Positions 1 through 4,869 of a DNA stretch of 5,843 nucleotides are shown piece after piece. The stretch spans positions 1 through 5,843 of the forward strand of contig JAITJU010000208.1 of NCBI GenBank assembly GCA_031278735.1. Direction: 5' to 3'. Source of the DNA: Zoogloeaceae bacterium. Lineage in GTDB: Bacteria > Pseudomonadota > Gammaproteobacteria > Burkholderiales > Rhodocyclaceae. The position numbers were made by a program, and so were the translations under genes. Under the pieces are notes generated by a model. It was given only the letters and a program-made list of their open reading frames with translations, had not been told where the DNA came from and made no database searches. Every line of letters starts with the position of its first letter. The first letter of the stretch is position 1.

Positions 1-332
1 ACGCCGATCTCGCCCGGCGGGCGCGCGACAATCTGCGTCGCGCCGACGTGAAGAACGCGACGGTGGAAATTGCCGATGGCAGCGCCGGATTCGTTGATCG
101 CGCGCCTTACGATGTCATCGTGATTTCCGGCGGCGTGCCGGAAATTCCGCCGGAGATATTGCGGCAACTGCGGGCGGGCGGGCGTCTGGCCGCCATTGTC
201 GGGCATCCGCCCTTGCTGCGCGCGGAACTCGTGCGCGCCTTTGCCGGGCGGGAGCGTCACACCGAAATCCTGTTCGAGACGTGCCTGCCGCATCTGGAAA
301 ATTTTTCGCCCGCCCCGGCGTTTTCGTTTTGA
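1..332 (+). CDS. pcm: Protein-L-isoaspartate O-methyltransferase-like protein, C-terminal part (5' end outside window)
   Basis: The frame is open from base 3 and gives 109 residues before a TGA at 330-332; the N-terminal half, with the main SAM-binding glycine motif, lies outside the window. What is visible fits the second half of a Rossmann-type PCMT methyltransferase: a post-motif-I helix (ARRARDNLRRADVKN), the acidic motif IADGSAGF, then APYDVIVISGG, VPEIPPEIL and GGRLAAIVG, which are the later strands of the fold. The family repairs isoaspartyl residues in damaged proteins by methyl transfer from SAM, in the cytosol. The loop that reads roughly TAAPPEIP in classical Pcm is SGGVPEIP here, and the end (FETCLPHLENFSPAPAF) differs from E. 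coli Pcm. It therefore looks like the divergent PCMT paralogue often found before tolC in Betaproteobacteria, and its real substrate is uncertain. It is followed by tolC on the same strand after 26 bases, so co-transcription is likely. Confidence 0.82.
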   Translation, partial: ADLARRARDNLRRADVKNATVEIADGSAGFVDRAPYDVIVISGGVPEIPPEILRQLRAGGRLAAIVGHPPLLRAELVRAFAGRERHTEILFETCLPHLENFSPAPAFSF

Positions 333-358
333 ATGCGGCGTCCCCGCTTTCGACAATC

Positions 359-1702
359 ATGCGCGTTTTGTGCCCCGGTCTCCTCCTTTTCCTGTTCGCG
401 CTGCCGCCTTCCGCGGCGGCGATGGACCTGCTGGAAGCGTATCGTCTGGCGCGGGCGCACGACGCGGAATTCGCCGCCGCCCGCGCCACGCGGGATGCCG
501 AGCGCGAGCAGATGCCGCAGGCGCGCGCCGGACTGCTGCCCAGTCTGACGCTTTCCGGCGAAAGCGCATGGAACGCGCGGGAAATCGATAACGGCGCCAA
601 CCGCGTTGATCGCGGCTACAACAGCCATCAGCATACCCTGACCCTGACGCAGCCGGTGTTTCGCTGGCAGAATCTGATGGCCTACGCGCAGGGCAAGACA
701 GCGGCGGCGCTTGCCGAGGCGCGTTTTGTCGAGGCCGGACAGCAGCTCAGTCTGCGCGTCTCCAGCGCCTATTTCGATGTCCTGAACGCGCTCGCCAATC
801 TGGAGGCGGCGCGCGCGCAAAAGCTCGCCATTGCGCAGCAACTGGAGCAGGCGCGCCAGAATTTCGAGGTGGGCGCGGCAACCATCGTGGATGCGGTGGA
901 AGCCGAGTCGCGCCACGATCTTGCCGAGGCGCAGGAAATCGCCAGCGAAAACGAACTGGAAATTCAGCGCGAAGCCCTGCGCGTGATGATTGGCGACGCG
1001 CCGGAACTGCTGGCGCGTCTGGATGCGCAAAAAGCCATCACGCCGCCGCAGCCCGCCCAGATGTCGGTCTGGGTCGAGGCTGCGCAGGCGCACAATCTTG
1101 GCGTGCAGGTTGCCGCGCACAACGCGGATATTGCGGAAAAGGAGATCGCCAGAGCAAAGGCCGGACGCTATCCCACGCTAGATTTGGTCGCCAGCGGCGG
1201 CAGGAGCCGAACCCAGGACGGCAGCGGCCTCTCCCGACCGAGAACGGAGGCGAACAGCGTCGGTCTGCAGCTCAACCTGCCGTTGTTTTCGGGCGGCGGC
1301 ATTTCCTCGAAAGCGCGGGAAGCGGCCGCCAACCACCAGGCCGCTCTTTCCCTGCTGGAAGCCGCGCGCCGCAACGCCGCGCTTTCAGCGCGCCAGAATT
1401 TTCTCGGCGTGGTCAATGGCCTGGCGCAAATCCGGGCGCTGGAAGCCGCGCTGGCTTCGTCGCTCACTTCGCTGGAACACAACAAGACGGGGTATGAGGT
1501 GGGCGTGCGCATCAACATCGACGTTTTGAACGCCGAACAGCAAGTATTCACCACCCGCCGCGACCTTGCCCGCGCCTACCACGACACCCTGCTTGCCCGT
1601 CTGCGTCTGAAAGCCGCCATCGGCGCGCTTGACGAAAGCGACCTCATTGGCGTCAATGCCCTGCTTCAGTCGCGGGAATCCGCGGCGGGCGGCGGAACCT
1701 GA
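359..1702 (+). CDS. tolC: TolC-family outer membrane channel protein
   Basis: This is a 447-residue TolC-type outer-membrane factor, the trimeric duct that docks on inner-membrane type I secretion or RND/ABC efflux pumps. Residues 1-21 form a signal peptide (MRVLCPGLLLFLFALPPSAAA) with cleavage probably after AAA; Cys5 is not in a lipobox, so it is not a lipoprotein of the NodT kind. The internal duplication typical of the family is visible: ARAGLLPSL (56-63) against AKAGRYPTL (266-274), and NFEVGAATIVDAVEAES (168-184) against GYEVGVRINIDVLNAEQ (378-394). TLTQPVFRWQN (95-105) and LNLPLFSGG (305-313) are the two beta-strand turns. Length is normal for the family (about 430-490). The ATG at 359 was chosen because it starts directly at the signal peptide; a GTG at 281 would add 26 non-signal residues and overlap the upstream gene. 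No Shine-Dalgarno sequence is seen. The partner pump is not in the window. The last 37 bases overlap the end of waaA on the other strand. Confidence 0.93.
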   Translation: MRVLCPGLLLFLFALPPSAAAMDLLEAYRLARAHDAEFAAARATRDAEREQMPQARAGLLPSLTLSGESAWNAREIDNGANRVDRGYNSHQHTLTLTQPVFRWQNLMAYAQGKTAAALAEARFVEAGQQLSLRVSSAYFDVLNALANLEAARAQKLAIAQQLEQARQNFEVGAATIVDAVEAESRHDLAEAQEIASENELEIQREALRVMIGDAPELLARLDAQKAITPPQPAQMSVWVEAAQAHNLGVQVAAHNADIAEKEIARAKAGRYPTLDLVASGGRSRTQDGSGLSRPRTEANSVGLQLNLPLFSGGGISSKAREAAANHQAALSLLEAARRNAALSARQNFLGVVNGLAQIRALEAALASSLTSLEHNKTGYEVGVRINIDVLNAEQQVFTTRRDLARAYHDTLLARLRLKAAIGALDESDLIGVNALLQSRESAAGGGT

Positions 1703-3519
1703 TCCCGGAGAAGCGCCATTATGCGCGCTGTCGCGCCCTGACGGTCGGCGGCGAAGGTCAGCGCGGCGGCGCGCATGATCGCCCGCCGTTCCGGCTGGGC
1801 AAGCAGCGTCGTCAGCGCGTCCGTCAGCGCCCCGGCGTCGTTTGCCCGTAACGCCGCGCCCGCGCGCACGGCATCGAGACTGGCGCGGGCAAAATTGAAC
1901 GTGTGCGGGCCAAGAATCGTCGGGCAAGCGCAGGCTGCCGCCTCGATGAGATTCTGGCCGCCAAGGGGCAGGAGGCTGCCGCCGATGAAGGCGGCGTCCG
2001 CCAGCGCATAATAGGCCGCCATCTCGCCCATGCTGTCGCCCAGCCAGACTTGTGTTTCCGGCGTCGGCAAGCGTTCGCTGCGCCGCGCGAGCGTGAAGCC
2101 GCGCGCCTTGATCAGCGCCGCCACATCGGAAAAACGCTGCGGATGGCGCGGCGTCAGCACCATCAGCGGCGGCGGCGCATCCGGCGGCCAGCGCGCTGAA
2201 AGCTGCCGCATGACGTCAAGCAACAGCGTTTCCTCTCCCTCGCGGGTGCTGGCCGCAAGCCAGATTGGACGAAATTGCGCGCCCATGATTTCCGCTCGCC
2301 AGGCTTTTCCTCGCGCCAGGAGTTCCGGTGCAGGCCGCGCGTCGAATTTCAGGTTGCCGCACAGCGAAATCCGCGCCGCGCCCAGAAAAGCCAGCCGCCG
2401 CGCGTCCGCGCGCTCCTGCGCCGCCACTGCGGACAGACAGGCAAAAACCGGGCGCGCCAACGCCGCGATACGCGCGTAACCGCGCGCCGAACGCCTCGAC
2501 ATGCGGGCATTGACCAGCAGCACGGGCACATCGTGCCGCTTTGCGGCAAACAGCAGGTTGGGCCAGATTTCCGTTTCCAGCAACACGCCGAGGACGGGGC
2601 GAAAATGCCGGAAAAAGCGCCGCACGGCGTCCGGCGTATCCCAGGGCAAACAGGCCAGCATGATCCGCGCCTCGCCGCCATACAGCGCCATGCCGGCGGC
2701 GCGTCCGGCGGGCGTCGTGGAAGTCAGCAACAGGGTGTGCCGCGGATACGCCGCCAACAACGCCTCCATCAGCGGCGCGGCGGCGTTCGTCTCGCCCAGC
2801 GACACCGCGTGTATCCAGAGGAGCGGCGATGCCGCGCACTGGCCATAAAAGCCAAAACGCTCCCGCCAGTGCCGCCGATAGCCGACTTGCCGTCGACCGC
2901 GCCACAAAAGGCGCAACACGAGCCACGGCAGGAACAGATAAAGGAAAACACGGTACAGAAAACGCATGACGCGCCAAGGATAACGCGCCAAAGCCGTTGT
3001 TTCGCGCCGGGACTCCCGGACTCGCTGTCGAAGAGCGCAGCCGGCCGCCCAAAGCAACAGGACGCCCAGCGCGGCGACCGCGACGGCAGGCAGCGCGAAA
3101 GCGACAACAGGCCAGTGTATGTCCCGATTCATCAGCGCCTCTTCCGGCGCGTCAGGATTCACCCAGACCCAGGCCTTGTCGCGATAAAGGAGTTCCGTGT
3201 AGGCGGCGCGCGCGGCTTCGGCGCTGTCCATGTCGGCATGCAGGCCGTACCGGCTGGCGCGGTAAAGCGCGCCCTTCACCCGGTAGGCGTAGCGGATTCG
3301 CAAATGGACGCCGCGCGCGTCCCGCGCGAGCGAAAGGGTCTCGATTTTCGCCGTCACCCGTATCCAGTCGCGGCTGCGCCAGGCGTCGGTCAGCGGGGAA
3401 AACGCCAGTCGCCAGAACGCGGCCAGACCGCCGCCCAGCAGCACGATCGCCAGCAACAACAGTCCCGTCCGGGCCAGTATCCGTCCGGGCAAGGTGGCGA
3501 CATTGGGAACGAACAGCAT
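1666..3519 (-). CDS. waaA: DUF3592-WaaA fusion: 3-deoxy-D-manno-octulosonic acid (Kdo) transferase with N-terminal DUF3592 membrane domain
   Basis: The 617-residue frame starts at an ATG at 3519 and stops with TGA at 1668-1666. Residues 185-617 are a full-length WaaA (433 residues; E. coli has 425), the inner-membrane GT-B enzyme that moves Kdo from CMP-Kdo to lipid IVA on the cytoplasmic face. Its marks are a hydrophobic anchor (187-206), IHAVSLGET (236-244) with the catalytic Glu at 243, LLETEIWPN (313-321), GNLKFD (388-393), ASTREGEE (423-430), TPRHPQRF (456-463), GDSMGEM (494-500) and GGSLLPLGGQNLIEAAA (513-529), which ends in GPHTFNF (537-543). Residues 1-184 look like DUF3592: helix about 16-38, an extracytoplasmic part with RIRYAYRVKGALYRASRYG (74-92) and WVWVNPDAPEEAL (117-129), helix about 136-160, then a basic linker. 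No stop separates the two parts. Neither the ATG at 3519 nor the internal ATG at 2967 has a Shine-Dalgarno sequence, so one 617-residue protein, a separate 433-residue WaaA, or both, could be made. The WaaA call is very sure; the fusion as a working product is inference. Confidence 0.93.
   Translation of the reverse strand: MLFVPNVATLPGRILARTGLLLLAIVLLGGGLAAFWRLAFSPLTDAWRSRDWIRVTAKIETLSLARDARGVHLRIRYAYRVKGALYRASRYGLHADMDSAEAARAAYTELLYRDKAWVWVNPDAPEEALMNRDIHWPVVAFALPAVAVAALGVLLLWAAGCALRQRVRESRRETTALARYPWRVMRFLYRVFLYLFLPWLVLRLLWRGRRQVGYRRHWRERFGFYGQCAASPLLWIHAVSLGETNAAAPLMEALLAAYPRHTLLLTSTTPAGRAAGMALYGGEARIMLACLPWDTPDAVRRFFRHFRPVLGVLLETEIWPNLLFAAKRHDVPVLLVNARMSRRSARGYARIAALARPVFACLSAVAAQERADARRLAFLGAARISLCGNLKFDARPAPELLARGKAWRAEIMGAQFRPIWLAASTREGEETLLLDVMRQLSARWPPDAPPPLMVLTPRHPQRFSDVAALIKARGFTLARRSERLPTPETQVWLGDSMGEMAAYYALADAAFIGGSLLPLGGQNLIEAAACACPTILGPHTFNFARASLDAVRAGAALRANDAGALTDALTTLLAQPERRAIMRAAALTFAADRQGATARIMALLRDQVPPPAADSRD
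2968..3519 (-). other. DUF3592-like membrane domain encoded in frame upstream of WaaA
   Basis: These bases code for residues 1-184 of the fused frame. Seen directly: one hydrophobic helix (ARTGLLLLAIVLLGGGLAAF), a polar middle of about 95 residues starting with a Trp and alternating strands (DWIRVTAKIETLSLA), a Tyr/Gly-rich core, a Val/Trp/Pro strand ending NPDAPEEALMNRDIHW, a second helix (VVAFALPAVAVAALGVLLLW), then a basic tail (RQRVRESRR). This order, W..V.A.I, then Y.Y.V.G..Y, then V.V.P..P..AL, then a C-terminal helix, is that of DUF3592 proteins, which normally stand alone and have no known function. An independent DUF3592 gene would need its own stop, and there is none in any of the three minus-strand frames between the second helix and the ATG at 2967. 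Recognition is from pattern memory rather than a profile search. Confidence 0.72.
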
Positions 3520-3560
3520 CGAGACGCAAAAGAATGAAAGACAATGGGAACGGTCATTCC

Positions 3561-3596
3561 GATTTTTTTCGCGCCGGACGCGCGGCGAAAAAAATC
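3561..3596. repeat. Perfect 12-base inverted repeat with T7/A7 arms
   Basis: The left arm gatttttttcgc (3561-3572) is the exact reverse complement of gcgaaaaaaatc (3585-3596), around a 12-base GC-rich loop. Read on either strand the T tract comes first and the A tract last, which is the reverse of an intrinsic terminator, so it is not one by itself. On the minus strand it would fold in the 5' leader of the DUF3592-waaA message, ending 41 bases before the ATG at 3519. It could instead be a protein-binding palindrome. Confidence 0.85.
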
Positions 3597-3617
3597 CGCA
3601 ACGCCAGCGAGGTTTTT
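3588..3617 (-). terminator. Weak candidate intrinsic terminator after murB
   Basis: On the minus strand an A5 tract (3617-3613) is followed by a short stem TCGC / GCGG (3610-3607 with 3599-3596, one G-T pair), a 7-base loop, one A, and then T7 (3594-3588). The order A tract, stem, T tract is right for an intrinsic terminator, but the stem has only four pairs and a mismatch gap, and the T tract is also an arm of the neighbouring palindrome. It is the only terminator-like arrangement seen between murB and waaA. Confidence 0.25.
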
Positions 3618-3631
3618 CCAAGCGTATCACA

Positions 3632-3663
3632 ACAGACGGATCGACATGGGACGATCCGTCTGT
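3632..3663. repeat. Perfect 12-base inverted repeat (stem-loop)
   Basis: The arms acagacggatcg (3632-3643) and cgatccgtctgt (3652-3663) match without error around an 8-base loop, which would give a stable hairpin in RNA from either strand. There is no T tract directly after it on either strand. It lies 127 bases past the murB stop, so it could protect or help end the nadA-murB message, or be an operator upstream of the waaA frame. Confidence 0.85.
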
Positions 3664-3684
3664 CCCCGGCCCCGGCTCTGCCAG

Positions 3685-3711
3685 GCCGCGCCTTGACCGG
3701 GTCGGCGCGGC
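3685..3711. repeat. GC-only 8-base inverted repeat
   Basis: The arms gccgcgcc (3685-3692) and ggcgcggc (3704-3711) are exact reverse complements with an 11-base spacer. No T tract follows on either strand. In GC-rich DNA an 8-base match of this kind can arise by chance, so it carries weight mainly because two longer repeats lie within 150 bases. Confidence 0.6.
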
Positions 3712-3790
3712 GTCCATGAAGAGGGCTTTTTGGCCTGCCTTGCCTTTACAGGGAGAGCGGAAGAATGCAGAGGGGCGAGGACGCGCCCGC

Positions 3791-4864
3791 TTACTTTTCT
3801 GGCGCGACGACCGCGCGCGAGGGCGCGGCGAGGGTGACGGGCTCGGGGATGAGGGAGACGCCGAAGCGGGCAAATACGGCTTCGCGCACGGCGCGGGAGA
3901 GATTCAGCACGTCGTGGTAGCTGGCGCCGCCGCGATTGACCAGCACCAGCGCCTGTTGCTCGTGCATGCCGACGGCTCCCAGATTGCGGCCTTTCCAGCC
4001 CGTCTGCTCGATGAGCCAGGCGGCGGCGAGCTTGACGCTGCCGTCCGGTTGCGGATAGCAGGGAAGGCTGGGGTGGGCGCTTTGCAGGGCGGCGGCGAAT
4101 CTGGCGGGAACTTTCGGGTTCTGGAAGAAGCTGCCCGCGTTGGGAAGCGCGCGCGGGTCGGGGAGTTTTTGCGCGCGCAGGGCGGTGACGATTTGCGCCA
4201 ATTCCGCGGGCGCGGGGTTCTGGATGCCGCGCCGCGCCAGTTCCGCGCCGATTTCGCCGTAGGCGGCGCGAGCGCGCCAGGCTTTTGGCAGGCGGAAGAC
4301 GACTTCCGTGATGACGTAGCGCCCGGAAAGATGCCAGCCTTCGCGCTTGAAGATGCTGTCGCGGTAGTCAAAAGCGCAGTCGCGGGCGGTGAAGGCGCGC
4401 GTTTTGCCGTCCCGCGCCATGTCCAGCGCGACGATCCGGTGCAGGAATTCGCTGATTTCCGCGCCGTAGGCGCCGATATTCTGGATGGGCGCGGCGCCCG
4501 CCGTGCCGGGGATGCCGACGAGATTTTCCAGTCCCGGCCAGCCGGAAGCCAGCGTCCAGTCCACAAAATCCGACCAGCTTTCTCCGGCGGCGGCGGCGAG
4601 ATAAACGCAATCGGCGTCTTCGCCGAGCCAACGCTTGCCCGGAATGCGCATGTTGAGCACGAAGCCGGGAAAATCGCCCGCGAGGATCAGATTGGAGCCG
4701 CCGCCAAGCACGAAGCGCGGGCGCCCGGCGAATTCGGGATGGCGCATGAGCGTCGCCAGTTGCTCGACGCTGTGGATGCGGGCAAGGAACCCGGCGCGCG
4801 CGGGCAGCGCCAGCGTGTTGTACGGCGCGAGATCGGCCTGGGGGCTTACAAAGTCAGGCAGCAT
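3791..4864 (-). CDS. murB: UDP-N-acetylenolpyruvoylglucosamine reductase
   Basis: The 357-residue protein is MurB, the cytosolic FAD enzyme that reduces UDP-GlcNAc-enolpyruvate with NADPH to UDP-MurNAc, the second committed step of peptidoglycan synthesis. Visible marks are YNTLALPA near the start (15-22), the FAD-binding stretch VLGGGSNLI (52-60), LVGIPGTAGAAPIQNIGAYG (115-134), YRDSIFK (167-173) with the substrate-binding Arg168, PNAGSFFQNP (241-250) with the proton-donor Ser245, and LIPEPV (338-343) with Glu341. These match Arg159, Ser229 and Glu325 of E. coli MurB. The Tyr-loop form (YRDS) places it in the E. coli-type class I. The ATG at 4864 was chosen because no other start codon lies close upstream and the usual N-terminus begins a few residues after it. 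It lies 5 bases past the nadA stop, so it is probably translated by coupling; no Shine-Dalgarno sequence is visible. The tail after EPV is about 15 residues long, slightly longer than usual. Confidence 0.97.
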   Translation of the reverse strand: MLPDFVSPQADLAPYNTLALPARAGFLARIHSVEQLATLMRHPEFAGRPRFVLGGGSNLILAGDFPGFVLNMRIPGKRWLGEDADCVYLAAAAGESWSDFVDWTLASGWPGLENLVGIPGTAGAAPIQNIGAYGAEISEFLHRIVALDMARDGKTRAFTARDCAFDYRDSIFKREGWHLSGRYVITEVVFRLPKAWRARAAYGEIGAELARRGIQNPAPAELAQIVTALRAQKLPDPRALPNAGSFFQNPKVPARFAAALQSAHPSLPCYPQPDGSVKLAAAWLIEQTGWKGRNLGAVGMHEQQALVLVNRGGASYHDVLNLSRAVREAVFARFGVSLIPEPVTLAAPSRAVVAPEK

Positions 4865-4869
4865 GGCGG

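Larger units (their letters stand above)
3520..3790. other. Intergenic region between murB and the DUF3592-waaA frame, with three inverted repeats
   Basis: The 271 bases separate the murB stop from the next minus-strand start. No convincing gene lies here; the frames that cross it have no family-like sequence. It should hold the end of the nadA-murB transcript and, if waaA is transcribed separately, its promoter, but I found no good -35/-10 pair on the minus strand. It contains three perfect inverted repeats and T or A tracts (3563-3569, 3588-3594, 3613-3617) that stand out in GC-rich DNA. Confidence 0.8.

Noticed and set aside
281..358. Upstream GTG start for tolC giving 26 more residues
   Set aside because: The extension would put a non-signal sequence before the signal peptide and overlap the preceding gene by 52 bases.
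1703..1730. Small imperfect hairpin (agcgc..gcgct) just after the tolC stop as a terminator
   Set aside because: The stem is only five pairs with an eight-base loop and no T tract follows on either strand.
2275..3537. Long open frame of 420 codons on the plus strand, antisense to waaA
   Set aside because: It is Arg/Gln/Pro-rich with no recognisable domain and mirrors the codon bias of the WaaA frame; this is a common shadow in GC-rich DNA.
3561..3596. T7/A7 palindrome as a bidirectional intrinsic terminator
   Set aside because: The T tract precedes and the A tract follows the stem centre on both strands, opposite to a terminator.
3588..3640. Sigma70-type promoter for waaA on the minus strand (ttggaa, 17-base spacer, cggatt)
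   Set aside because: Both boxes match the consensus poorly; not enough to call.
3520..3873. N-terminal extension of the DUF3592-waaA frame beyond the ATG at 3519
   Set aside because: The upstream residues are Arg/Ser/Pro-rich, run through the inverted repeats and into the end of murB on the same strand in another frame, and show no domain.
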